From contig BSQZ01000039.1 of the NCBI GenBank assembly GCA_033239005.1, positions 6,260,816 through 6,324,815 of the forward strand: a stretch of DNA of 64,000 nt, given 5' to 3'. The DNA is from Lamellibrachia satsuma. Its lineage: Eukaryota > Annelida > Polychaeta > Sabellida > Siboglinidae. The notes beneath the pieces are model-generated. The model saw nothing but the letters and a program-made list of their open reading frames with translations. It was not told the DNA's origin and searched no databases. The position numbers and the translations under genes are program-made. Each line of letters starts with the position of its first letter. The first letter of the stretch is position 1. Shown one piece after another: positions 1 through 11,195 of this stretch.

Positions 1-730
1 GGAGGGCTCGCAACAAAGGCGCGAGACTGTCACCTACTATACAAGATTCCACGACGTCTGTGTAGACGTAGATGGTATCGAACCCGCGAGTCATGCTCAC
101 CACGTCGTCAGCTTCTTTGCGGAAGGGGTACGGAGCATCAGGACTGTGTGTAGGTGGTATAATCACGGTGGCTGATGGTGTGACACCGATATCCGTTCCA
201 CCTAGTCTCGGGTGAACGTACTGATGTGTGCTGTCTGCTGCTATTGCTGCTGCTGCTGCTGCTGCTGCTGCTACCGACGGACTGGTGACGACCGACTTAT
301 GAAATCCTAACATAGGTCCCAACGCACTGTGGTAGGGTATGGTGAACACGGTGTCGGATGACATGTGCAATGTAATTTTTTGAGTGATGACGTTGTAGGT
401 CAATTTAGCTCGTGTCTTGTCCGTCGACATACTGTCCAGTCCCTCGTTTATGCGATTCGTCAATGTCACAGGACCTTTGTAATACCCAGAGGCTAACGTC
501 GTACTCGGGGTAAGACCCGTAGGATTTTTCTCACCGAGGTAGAACCAGACATCTTCCCCTGTAACGTTGTACCAAGTATGCGGGTACTGTATCTCTGCTA
601 ACCCACACTCCCACTCGCCAGTCAGGTCGATACGTTGAGGCAAGTCCGTGATGTAATGGGCCAACGTATTGTCGGGATACATCTTCATGGAAGCGTTGCT
701 AGGCAGTGTCAGGTAGAAATCAGTCGCCAT
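1..730 (-). CDS. Penton-like minor capsid protein, 3' end outside window
   Basis: An uninterrupted frame starts at the ATG at 730-728 and stays open to the window edge, giving about 243 codons with no stop. It begins MATDFYLTLPSNAS and includes LTGEWECGLAEIQYPHTWYN near residues 35-54. I recognise this pattern (peptide start, then DLTG.WE.GL.EIQYPH.W.N) from the penton/minor capsid protein of Mavericks and adintoviruses, whose role is to form the five-fold vertices of an icosahedral shell. A GCA repeat at 245-272 encodes a short alanine tract around residue 155. The start overlaps the end of the neighbouring membrane ORF. It is the only large element gene here without a visible break. The family call rests on remembered motif patterns. 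Confidence 0.75.
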   Translation of the reverse strand, partial: MATDFYLTLPSNASMKMYPDNTLAHYITDLPQRIDLTGEWECGLAEIQYPHTWYNVTGEDVWFYLGEKNPTGLTPSTTLASGYYKGPVTLTNRINEGLDSMSTDKTRAKLTYNVITQKITLHMSSDTVFTIPYHSALGPMLGFHKSVVTSPSVAAAAAAAAAIAADSTHQYVHPRLGGTDIGVTPSATVIIPPTHSPDAPYPFRKEADDVVSMTRGFDTIYVYTDVVESCIVGDSLAPLLRAL

Positions 731-911
731 TGCGTCTCAATGTTGGATTGGGGAGCAGGTAACCCAAAGAACTACTCAATAGGGCCTTCCACAGATTAGA
801 ATTCTCGTGACTCGTGGTGAGGTTGTAAATGCTTATCAGGATGACCGTGAACAAGACGAGGACCTGACAGAGAAAGACTATTTCCTCTTTAGGACATACG
901 GTACCGAACAC
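720..911 (-). CDS. Small ORF with one membrane segment, no ATG start
   Basis: A 63-codon frame encodes a hydrophobic stretch (IVFLCQVLVLFTVILISIYN) typical of one transmembrane helix. It ends in TGA at 722-720, overlapping the start of the penton-like gene at 730. No ATG lies in this frame: the 5' codon is GTG, so translation would need a non-ATG start or splicing. A strong donor-like CAG/GTGAGT lies just upstream inside the end of the integrase frame, which makes an exon plausible. Small membrane proteins are common in these elements, but no family is recognised. Confidence 0.35.
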   Translation of the reverse strand: MFGTVCPKEEIVFLCQVLVLFTVILISIYNLTTSHENSNLWKALLSSSLGYLLPNPTLRRNGD

Positions 912-1577
912 TCTTCTTGATTCCGGTAACTCACCTGTGACGGAGCCATGCCGATAATGCGGTGGGGGTGTTGTTGTACGAATGCACCAGGTCCTGAAGG
1001 ATGTCGATGTATCGCCACGTCTGGTGTTTCGTGAAGTATCGCCACATGCGTGACGTCAACGTTCTGTTGAATCTTTCCACGATGCACGCCTTCGTCTCCG
1101 CGTTGTACGTAGAGAAGTGATGGATGTTGTGCTTCTTCAATAGAGCCTGAACGGATTTATTCAGAAATTCCTGTCCTGCAACGTCTTTGGCCAGCCTTTG
1201 CTGAACGTGCTGTCAAGCGCCGCTACCAACGACGCCGCGGACTTGTTCTTCATGGGAACACACCAGGCCACTTTCGAGAAGACGTCGATCACCGTGAGGA
1301 GAAAAGTCATATCGTCGTTGTGCTTTTTCAAATGCGACAGATCGACGAGATCGGCCTGCCACTGCTGATGCAGACCGCTCACGATGAGGCGTCGTCTCTT
1401 GAAACGACGTCTAGCCGGTTTGTGTAGGGTATAGGCGTCCTGTTCCGACAACCATTCCGCAACCTTTTTTCTTGATATGCGCGTGACGCGTCGCAAGGCA
1501 TCGGTTCCGCCGTAACTACCTACCCTTTTCGGATCGAAGTAGACCGTCCTAAGTGGTTGTTCTTTCTTCGGTGCCAT
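878..1577 (-). pseudogene. Maverick/Polinton retrovirus-type integrase, frameshifted
   Basis: The frame starts at ATG 1577 (MAPKKEQ...), in a TAATG stop-start overlap with the upstream membrane ORF. It contains a YFDPKRVGSYGG-type N-terminus and an rve core: the first catalytic Asp lies in WQADLVDL, followed by FLLTVIDVFSKVAW. The frame is lost at about 1175, where the second catalytic Asp (TD.G block) should be. It resumes in another frame at about 1165-931, carrying the catalytic Glu block (CIVERFNRTL), then shifts again at about 960 to a frame reading HPHRIIGMAPSQV that stops at 878. Integrases of this family insert the linear element into host DNA. With the middle Asp block disrupted, this one is inactive as read. 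Each piece is a good family match. Confidence 0.85.
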
Positions 1578-1726
1578 TAAAAGAGTTCCGATGGACTGGT
1601 GGCGGTGACGTTTACTGCGCAGCACGGTTCTTGACGAGTAAGAAGGAGTACGCTGACGTACACTAGAAGACCCACTACCACACCCACGACGATGACGAAT
1701 GATCGATAATCTAGTACTGTAACCAT
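1577..1726 (-). CDS. Tiny single-pass membrane protein
   Basis: The 49-codon frame from ATG 1726 has a helix of about 20 hydrophobic residues (FVIVVGVVVGLLVYVSVLLL) at residues 10-29, then a short Cys/Ser/Thr-rich tail. Its stop codon shares bases with the integrase start (TAATG), a tight arrangement typical of compact viral genomes. Nothing else identifies it. Small membrane proteins of unknown role recur in Mavericks and adintoviruses, but this one could be a chance hydrophobic frame. Confidence 0.4.
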   Translation of the reverse strand: MVTVLDYRSFVIVVGVVVGLLVYVSVLLLTRQEPCCAVNVTATSPSELF

Positions 1727-1887
1727 ACCCTGCAGAGCGACTGTTGTATAAGACTTCAAGCTATAGCGTCAACAATCAAGTAAAGTCCAACGCAAAATAC
1801 TGCAACGATGACGGAACGGTAGTACGTGTCCTGTGGATCGCTCGACATCGCAGTGCACACTGAGATATGGACACGTGTTGCAATGTC

Positions 1888-2430
1888 TTAAATCTTTTCC
1901 CAACTAGCCAATGACGCCAGTGCCTTGCGTTGACGTTCTGGGGGTGGGGTGAGCATGGAATGTTCCATCTGACCGCGTCGACGAGCGAGGGGTGTCCAAC
2001 TGAGCGATCTTCGTGCGCTACCGCTGGAGCGAGGAGTAGCCGGTATTCGACGACGACCCGGAGTGGATGTCGTTGGCGTCGGTGCCTGACGTATGTAGTC
2101 TCTCCTGGCGACGTTACCGACCAAATCCATGGGCAGGTTCATGGCACGGAGTTGTCTTGCAAACGGTTGCCATCCCGTTGGATTGGTATTTCTCTTACGC
2201 AACACATCATTCACGAGATCCACCACGTTACTTCCAGCAATCGGCACACCCTCGTGGATCAGTTCGCCGCAAGCGGTCCAAGACATGTTTCTTTTCATAC
2301 GCTCCATCAAACGTCTGGCTCTGCCTTGCATGGTCTTGGGGACGGTATCCACGACGTCGGCCTCTATCTCGCTAGTAGTAGCAGGAGCAGGAGCTCCCTC
2401 CGCCCCCGCCCCCGAAAGTACTTTTGCCAC
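1888..2430 (-). CDS. Small conserved Maverick/adintovirus-type protein, function unknown
   Basis: A 180-codon frame begins with a low-complexity Ala/Gly/Pro stretch, followed by a compact block with GELIHEGVPIAGSNVVDLVN, then RKRN..PTGWQPFA..LR..N.P.DLVGN (about residues 55-105) and a basic Ser/Thr/Pro-rich tail. The block (W..CGELI..G....SN.VDL.N..LRKR...PTGW..F...L...N.P..L.GN) matches my memory of a short protein repeatedly found beside PolB in Maverick-type elements. I know no assigned function. The 5' codon is GTG, and the first in-frame ATG is only at codon 34, so the true start may have been lost by a frameshift or lie in an upstream exon. Confidence 0.5.
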   Translation of the reverse strand: MAKVLSGAGAEGAPAPATTSEIEADVVDTVPKTMQGRARRLMERMKRNMSWTACGELIHEGVPIAGSNVVDLVNDVLRKRNTNPTGWQPFARQLRAMNLPMDLVGNVARRDYIRQAPTPTTSTPGRRRIPATPRSSGSARRSLSWTPLARRRGQMEHSMLTPPPERQRKALASLASWEKI

Positions 2431-2469
2431 ATCCCGTCGGACCGGCGACGATGCACGTGAAAGGATGTT

Positions 2470-5400
2470 TCCACCGCGCGTCCATGGTCGCTTATGAAAG
2501 ACGACCGCAGTGCATCGCCCTTTTCTACACGTCCACCGGGTAGAAGTAGGTGAGAGCCGCTCGTTCCTGCACGTATGTCAACACGGTCGAGTGACGCAGC
2601 GGTTCTTTCCACTTCCGCTCCGACGGTTGGTGAGCACCTCCAGGAACGCGTTCTTGTCGATGTCGTTGTGACGTTTGCTCAGTCCTTTGGTGCTGTATTT
2701 GTCGCTGGGTCCGAAACAATAGTACGTCTTGCTACACAACCCCACGAACCCGTCGCCGGACCACTCCACCTTGAACAGACCAGGTGTCCTCTTGTCGTAC
2801 GCCCTACGCGCCTTACAGCACGCCTCGTCGCCGACCCACGGTCTATTGGCGAGTCGACAGCGCACGTACTCGTTCCGATGGTCGTCGCAACATTCGGACG
2901 GCAACCATTCGGAGCGGTGCCGGAAGTAATGTTCTCGTAGTTCCGGGGTCACGAGGGCGTCGACGGACTCGGCGGCCAAGGCCAAATAGGCAGATTCTGT
3001 ATCTGTCTCGCAGTACTGAAAAAGAGGGCGTTCCAGGTACCTGTCGATGAAGTCGTAATAGAACTGCAACATGCGAATCTTGGCGTACTGTAGAACGAAG
3101 AATCCTACGTGTACGGGTAGGGTGTACGTGACGGTTTTCTTGTTCATCTCTATCTCGCACGCATCGTCGACGACGACGTCGAGTTGTCGGAATCGTCTAT
3201 CGTTAACCATGAGAGATGCCGCCTTCTCCTTGCAATAATTGACGTCGCAATGTCGGTCCACGTTGGTGATGGTCTTTCCGGTGCTTCCGGTACGCAAAGG
3301 TCACACTCGATCAGACCGAACACGGTTCCGGTACGCACGCCGCTCAGGATCTGTTGTGACGTCATCGTCCATCGTGCGTGACGTCGTCGTGGAAATACAG
3401 CATCCAGAAGCTTTTTCACGACAGGATCTCGTCTCGTCTCTTTCCACTCGCATTCCCACAACTCTACGACCTTGACAAAGTGACGGAGATAGACGGTGTT
3501 CTTTCGGGTCTCGGCGAGCAGTTCAGCCATGGGTTTCCCGTTGACCTCGTTGACCTCTTTACCAGTGCACGAGTGACCATGGAAAAAACATCCGTGCAAC
3601 AGATAAGCCGTTTTCGTCTCGCTGCACCACCCGTCCACCGGCAGTTTGCCTATTCTCTTCTCTCTACCGTTGATCTGGTGTCGTATGACGCGTCCCGTGC
3701 GTTCGGATTCCCAAGTCAACCATTCCGCAGCCATCTGACCGTACAGCTGCGCCGATTCGGGTCGGAAGTCGTTCTCTTCCCGTCGTCGCGTGTACCATCC
3801 CATAGGCATGTCTTTCATGAGTGACCACAAGTACAGGGCGTTGGCATCGTATCCGACGATGGACCGACAAGGAAGGGCGGCCTCTCCGTACTCGTTCTGA
3901 CGTAGCGTGGTGACCCCTTTCTCGTGATAGCGATGAAAAACGAGCGAAGCTCAGCCAACCACGTGATCTTTGACGAGGCGATGAAGATCTTTGTTCTTCT
4001 CGTTGAAGATGGTAAAGTAGGTCTTCTCGGGAAGGTCGTTGAACAGGTAGAGCAAGGTCAGACCAGGTACGCTGATGCCTTGTTTGAACATGTCTATGCC
4101 ACGTTGTTCGTAGAAGGCAAACTGTCTGTCGATGGCCTGCAGAAAGGGAACCACGTCCCTGTTGTTGTATCAGACGAGAAAGTCTCGCAAAGTCGTCATG
4201 GCATTGTCGCGCCAGGCCTCTTGACAACTGGCATAATCCTCGTCGGAAATACCTTCGTTCTTCAGTCGACTGAAGAAGGCCTGTTTCGATGGAAGTGCGG
4301 TGTCGTCGAGTCTCTCCAGACGGTCCATGTACTCGTAAGGGAAATGACCTTTCGTCACCTCGCATCCGTACGCATTCAGATACTTGTCGTAACTGAACCC
4401 GGGAGCTATGTAATTGGTCATGTCTAGGAATTTCAGATGATCTGTCGAACGACACATGAAAGTGTTGTTGCGTTTGATGACGAAAAAAGACCCGATACCC
4501 TCGTTCTCTTCTTCTTTGTCGTCTTGTTCTTGTTCTTCTTGCTCTTCTTGTTCTCCTGTCTTTGACGTGGTGGATAGGAAGTAGGGTATGAGGAACTGTT
4601 TGATGGCATTGAGATCATACTTACCCGAATTGAACACGATGACGGGTAACTGATGCATCCATCCATAGAGTTGTCCCATCAGCTTTTTATATGGATTGTT
4701 CGCTGAACGAGATTCCTTCTTGCCGACGGCTGTTTGTGCAACCTCCTCCCTTTCGTCCCAGTTCGTCAGTTCCTCCGCGAGTTGCTCCAAGACATCTTTG
4801 AATGAGTGTTTGATCTTGTTGTACGTGGCGTCACTCATCGCTTGTAAGATATCCATCATTCTACTCACCAACTTGTTGGTGTCTCCATCCGTGACGAGAC
4901 ATTGCACTCGCTCGTGGCCGGGTACGTTGGATGCCACGCTGAAGCTCAGTGGAACGTGACGCGCCACCCAGTGGACCTTGTCACTGTCCGATGGAAGTTG
5001 TTCCTTGTCGAACCAACACTCGAAATCAAAGGTGGCTCGATACGGATAGTAGCGCAACGATTCTGCCACGCGAATGTTCTCGTCGTCCAGACGTTCGAAC
5101 ACCGATGGAGTCGAACGGTACACGCCACCAGGATAGACTCGACGCACACCCCCTGTACACGTGCGCTCATGCCTATGCAGCATGTATGCTTTTTTCCATA
5201 ACGAGTCACCGCACTTCCGACATCGATACGAGTGACAGTACATGCTGACATCTTGGATGAATGAAAAATGTGTCTCGTGAAGGTTGAGATATATTGTTTC
5301 GGGGTACTTGCATAACGATTGACGGACCAGTTCGGCAGTCGATTTACCATCCTCCTCATCCGGTTTGACAAGCTGGTACACGCACACATTCGTTTGGAAC

Positions 5401-6584
5401 GTGGTTTCTACGCGATAGAGGTCATCCAACGTGAGCCCTGCAAATTCCTCCATGGGTACATGATCTTGATCGTATGTATCATACAGCGTCTTCACCGCCG
5501 GTTCCAATTGATATATATCGCATCCTCGATGCAGGGCCTGACATCTGAAGAGACACAGGTTATCATTATACCTCTTGTGATGGATGGGTTCCGTTTCCAG
5601 ACCGATGATGCTTTTCTTCTTCTTGATGTAGGGTGGCAGAGGGATCATGCCTACACATCCTATAGGATGATCGATGATGCGATTAACGAAGAAAGTGATA
5701 TTCGTCACGAGTTCACATACCCACGCGGAATCCGGTCTTTGATTGATGGCCCATTGCAAGACGTCGGTTTCTCGGATGCGTTCGAGAAGATCATCAAAGT
5801 CCTTGCTGTTAGTGATGAGACTGGGTTCGTCCAGGTAGCGTCCACAGCAATTACACGAAGTATGATAGTACTTGTATTGACCCGTGTTCTTGTTTCTCAG
5901 AACGAACCCGTAACTGAGGTTAATCTTGAAAGCACAGGTCTGTTCCTGGAACATGATCTTCAAAGATGGTTCTAAGACGGTCGTGTCTAGTGTGCTTAAT
6001 CTGTAATCGTACCTGCATTGGAGAGGACCTCTCATCACGTGGGTCCTAATAGCAGACCAATGCGCACGAACGACATCTAGCAACTCCGTCGATAGAGTGT
6101 CGGCGAAGGGAAGTCGATCGGGTGGTTCTAACGGGTCTTCCTCGATAACGAGTGGGTGGTGGTGGGATGGGGTAATGTCTTCCCTTTTTGATCTCTTTGG
6201 TGCTGGCGTCTCGGTGACGTCGGCACACGCGGTTCGTGCGTGTCTGGTCAGGAACCATCGTCTTTCGAACTTCCGTCCGCATTTCTTACACGCGTAGACA
6301 GTGGTGTTTCTTCTACTACTACTACTGCTACTACTACTACTACTACTACATACCGACCTTACGTGACGCTGTAGGTTGTCCAATCTCCCGAAGGTGGTAC
6401 CGCATTTCTCGCATGCGTATTTCGCTCTCTTTGCATAGTCGTTAGGTGGCGCCACCACTGGTGGTGCCAGAGAGTATGAATGAAGCCCGCAAGATGGCGT
6501 CGAGTGATTAATCTGCACGTGACGTTGTAGTTCTGCACACGTGTCGAAGGCGAGCCCACACTGACGACATTGATGTCTTTTCAT
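2470..6584 (-). pseudogene. Protein-primed family B DNA polymerase with N-terminal zinc fingers, multiply broken
   Basis: The polymerase replicates the linear element. The first piece (ATG 6584 to stop 4170, 804 codons) has three C2H2-like fingers in the first 120 residues, a fourth near residue 456, the Exo I motif FDFEC near 520 and an Exo II-like FNSGKYD near 652. The frame then shifts. YNNRDVVPF (Exo III-like) is read at 4160-3951. Another frame carries motif A (GYDANALYL, near 3850) down to about 3290. A fourth frame, 3297-2578, holds the end of motif B (GKTITN), then LQYAKIRMLQFYYD and motif C read as TDTES. Two more frames cover the C-terminus near 2600-2470. The region normally lying between motif A and motif B is much too short, so an internal deletion is inferred. 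ORF overlaps make exact break points uncertain. Confidence 0.9.
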
Positions 6585-6603
6585 GACGATGACCGCATCT
6601 ACA

Positions 6604-6645
6604 ACTGAGAGGGAATGGACTCTCAGTGCGTCTATATAACGCGTG
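6604..6645 (-). promoter_or_regulatory. TATA box and 8-bp inverted repeat upstream of PolB
   Basis: On the minus strand a TTATATAG sequence (about 6632-6640) lies about 50 nt before the PolB ATG at 6584. Between them is a perfect inverted repeat, ACTGAGAG (6604-6611) and CTCTCAGT (6620-6627), with an 8-nt loop. The spacing fits a core promoter with a small leader. A role for the hairpin is not known. Confidence 0.5.
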
Positions 6646-8540
<1,895 letters not shown>

Positions 8541-8667
8541 GATGCGTTTGCGTGCCGTTGCCACCTTCTCGTTGTCTTTTTGACTTTCGTTGTCGTCGCC
8601 GTACGCCTCTCGCAGCTGTTTCAGGCCGTTATGTATCTATAGACCGAACAACAAAATACACACCTGT

Positions 8668-9264
8668 TTAATCACTGTCAGTACCATCATTCTTACCTGC
8701 ATATCGACTGGCTATGGTCGCTCTGACCGTGTCTGCCATATCGAGACTCCATTGCATTTTCCCAAACCTCTCCTCCAACGCTATGACAACCCAACGCAAG
8801 ATGTGCATAATAAGGCCTGAAGACGGTACGTAGTACTCATCTTCCGATAGATCTAATATACGAACCACCTCGTTACATGCATAACGAATGCACGCTGCGT
8901 CTACCGCCGCGTCGAAAGTATTTTGATTCATCACGGCTTCCACACGATTCCAAATTCTATCTATGTTCATTACCGTCATCTCTATATCATCACTGCCACT
9001 GTTACTACTACTATTATTACTACTACTACTACTTCTACTACTACTACTGCTGCTGATGGTGACGACATTAGCTGCATCGTTACTCACAGCAGTATGCTTG
9101 TCTGCTATAAACCGAGTCGGTTCGGTAGAGGAAGTAACGGATGGTGAGGATGGCAATAGAGTACTGTCTTCATACGCATCTAGCCATGCCTGCACCTTTT
9201 CGTTCATAGTTATATCATCGGGACCTGTGCTGATGTCGACGGCAGCATTTTCTTTGTCTTCCTC
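8668..9264 (-). CDS. Acidic, Ser-rich ORF continuing in frame behind the RPA-like ORF
   Basis: This frame is the same as that of the RPA-like ORF upstream and is separated from it only by the TAG at 9267-9265. Reading from 9264 it gives EEDKENAAVDIS and, from ATG 9207, MNEKVQAWLDAYEDS. A Ser/Asn run follows (about residues 50-72 from that ATG), then a Cys/Ala-rich, probably helical C-terminal half (FDAAVDAACIRYACNEVVRI, ILRWVVIALEERFGK). It stops at 8668. A strong donor (GCAG/GTAAGA at 8696) sits six codons into the last 14 codons, followed by a branch-site-like TACTGAC and an acceptor at 8637, marking a possible 60-nt intron. No family is recognised. It may be a separate protein, or the second exon of a spliced product beginning at 9759. 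Confidence 0.5.
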   Translation of the reverse strand, partial: EEDKENAAVDISTGPDDITMNEKVQAWLDAYEDSTLLPSSPSVTSSTEPTRFIADKHTAVSNDAANVVTISSSSSSRSSSSSNNSSSNSGSDDIEMTVMNIDRIWNRVEAVMNQNTFDAAVDAACIRYACNEVVRILDLSEDEYYVPSSGLIMHILRWVVIALEERFGKMQWSLDMADTVRATIASRYAGKNDGTDSD

Positions 9265-9759
9265 CTACAAAGAGAATGCTTCGTCTAGAACTTCCAGCTC
9301 TGATATGATGTAGTTTACATACTCGTTCTTTATGCGTTTTTTGAAGGTTGCCATAACACGGGCCCCCCTCAGCACCGACAGCGAGGCCGATCGGTCTTCG
9401 TCTGACGTCATAGCGACGTAGGCGTTAGCAGTAAAGCCAAGTAATTTCGCTGCCACTTCGCTAAAAAGAGTGACCCAGATTTCTGCACCGATCCAATCCC
9501 GTAGGAGGACACGCAGATTGTATCTGTACGTAGGAGATCTCTGCCATTTGTGAAGTGGACAATAGTAGCCTTGTTTATGGCGCTGGACACCTTTGGGACA
9601 CTGCGAGCATGATATATACATAACATATTTCTCTCGCGTTGCACAAGCGACTATGGTTAACGGTCTTGTAAATTTGTACGTTCCAGCACTTACCTCTGAC
9701 TGCAAACGTGTCAGATTCATCTGCTGCTGCTGATCGTCGACAGATTTCTGTGTGGCCAT
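9265..9759 (-). CDS. Stand-alone RPA70 C-terminal (DBD-C) type OB-fold, likely ssDNA-binding protein
   Basis: The 164-codon frame starts at ATG 9759, 70 nt behind a TATATCA. After a Gln-rich leader it has a zinc-ribbon-like Cys cluster (CSQCPKGV ... YYCPLH, about residues 51-72), then YRYNLRVLLRDWIGAEIWVT and LFSEVAAKLLG (about 78-108). A final strand region (GARVMATFKKR...YVNYIISEL) follows. This order of zinc ribbon, YR..L...D..G..WVTLF.E.A..LLG and closing strands is that of the C-terminal OB domain of replication protein A subunit 1, which binds single-stranded DNA. The other RPA70 domains are absent. A consensus donor (GAG/GTAAGT, 9693) lies after codon 22 and the stop TAG coincides with an acceptor. 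It probably supports replication of the neighbouring element. Confidence 0.7.
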   Translation of the reverse strand: MATQKSVDDQQQQMNLTRLQSEVSAGTYKFTRPLTIVACATREKYVMYISCSQCPKGVQRHKQGYYCPLHKWQRSPTYRYNLRVLLRDWIGAEIWVTLFSEVAAKLLGFTANAYVAMTSDEDRSASLSVLRGARVMATFKKRIKNEYVNYIISELEVLDEAFSL

Positions 9760-9814
9760 AGTAGAGTCGAACGTGAAGCAGTCAATCGAGAGAATGAGTA
9801 GTTATGATCGTTGA

Positions 9815-10260
9815 AGTGGCTGGTCGCTTGATATAGCCACTGGGTCGGGTTACTCTAGAGACCTACGTCAAGTACGTTGGTCGAACGTCGAGTGTCTGGG
9901 AAAATAGGCGTCGGTCAGCTGACATGTTTATGACATCTGCTTTTCGTTGTGACGAATTTGGGGTCGTTTATATAAACGCTGACTTGGGTTAATGCGTTTT
10001 TCTCAGAATGTGTTATTACTCTAGAGGACGACGTCGAGTACGTTGGTCGTACGTCGAGTGTGTGGGAAAATCAGCGTCGGTCAGCTGACGTGTTTATGAC
10101 ATCTATTTTTCGTAGTGATGAATTTGGGGTCGCTTTATAATAGCCGTTGGTTTGGGTTAATGCGTTTTTCGTAGAATCTGTTATTACTCTACAGGCCTAC
10201 GTCGCCTACGTCAGTTGAACGTCAAGATTTTGGAAGTTGTTTTCGCAAAAAAAAACTAGT
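9815..10260 (-). promoter_or_regulatory. Tandem 166-168-bp promoter-like repeats with TATA boxes
   Basis: Two full units (9851-10016, 10017-10184) are flanked by partial copies (from about 9815, and 10185 to about 10260). Each shares TACTCTA(G/C)AG, CGTACGT/TACGTCA-like motifs, GTCGGTCAGCTGAC and, in minus orientation, a TATA element (TATATCA near 9832, TATATAAA near 9970, TATAAAG near 10137). They lie immediately upstream of the ATG at 9759, so a repeated enhancer/promoter for the leftward genes is the simplest reading. They could alternatively be subterminal repeats of the element. Confidence 0.55.
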
Positions 10261-10457
10261 GTCTTACGTCGACTGTACGTCAGTTGTACCTCAGCTGTCT
10301 GCATTGTTTAACGCTTGCTATTTAAGACTAGTCATTTCTTTATGCACCTATCGTCATTGCTGTTGTCATGATGTCTGCCGTTGCTGTGTTCGCCGATCTA
10401 CTGGTCGTGTATAACGTCATAGGCGACGCACTGACCATAATGCTGCATCGTTTGTAA

Positions 10458-10551
<94 letters not shown>

Positions 10552-11195
10552 TAGTTGTACGAAAATTCGGTAATACATAGTTTAACTGTAACACTTTTAC
10601 AATGCATATATAACACATAGTTTAACTTTAAAAGACATACTGTTTTACAACTGTGTAACGTTTGGTTATAGATAGTTCTAGTTAAAAACAACCACGCCGT
10701 CGTTTGCTTACAATTGATTCTTGTTCATGATATTTTAAATTGTATTGATATGTTATATATAAGTTACAAACATATCCTTTTCAACTTTCACGTCACACAG
10801 TTCATAACGTGTATACATTTTATGAAGTATTAAAAAGGTATTTGACTAAATCTGTACGCTGTGCGTTAATTATCTATTAGTAGTATTAATATTCGTGATT
10901 CAGTTATTATATTTTTTGTTACTTAGATTTAAGGTAGTGTTAATGAAATGTTATTTTCGAGAGGGAAGCTGCGCAAAGTATTGTGGGTGTAATTGGTAGT
11001 GACGCTCGCGCATGCAGCTCAGCTACATTCACTCGTGTGTAGGCAACGGTGATACGAAATATAGCTCAGCTGTTGGCCTCGTGAGCTGTCGCCAAGCTGT
11101 CGATCCGTTCGTGTGCGCCGGGCTTTACCGCCCTGAGGCCGTCGGGTCACCGCCGATAAGGACTGCAATCGGTATGCAGGCCGAGTAGGCGACTG
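10261..11195. other. AT-rich spacer without recognised genes
   Basis: The stretch contains a (TA)n microsatellite at 10459-10545 and otherwise unremarkable AT-rich sequence. A more GC-rich part at 10960-11190 has no ORF of note. No element boundary or RNA gene was recognised. Confidence 0.6.

Noticed and set aside
1930..2497. Plus-strand ORFs of 100-180 codons opposite the small conserved protein
   Set aside because: No family pattern, and they lie antisense to better supported minus-strand genes.
3664..4455. 263-codon minus-strand ORF overlapping PolB
   Set aside because: Arg/Ser-rich shadow frame. The polymerase motifs are read in other frames over the same bases.
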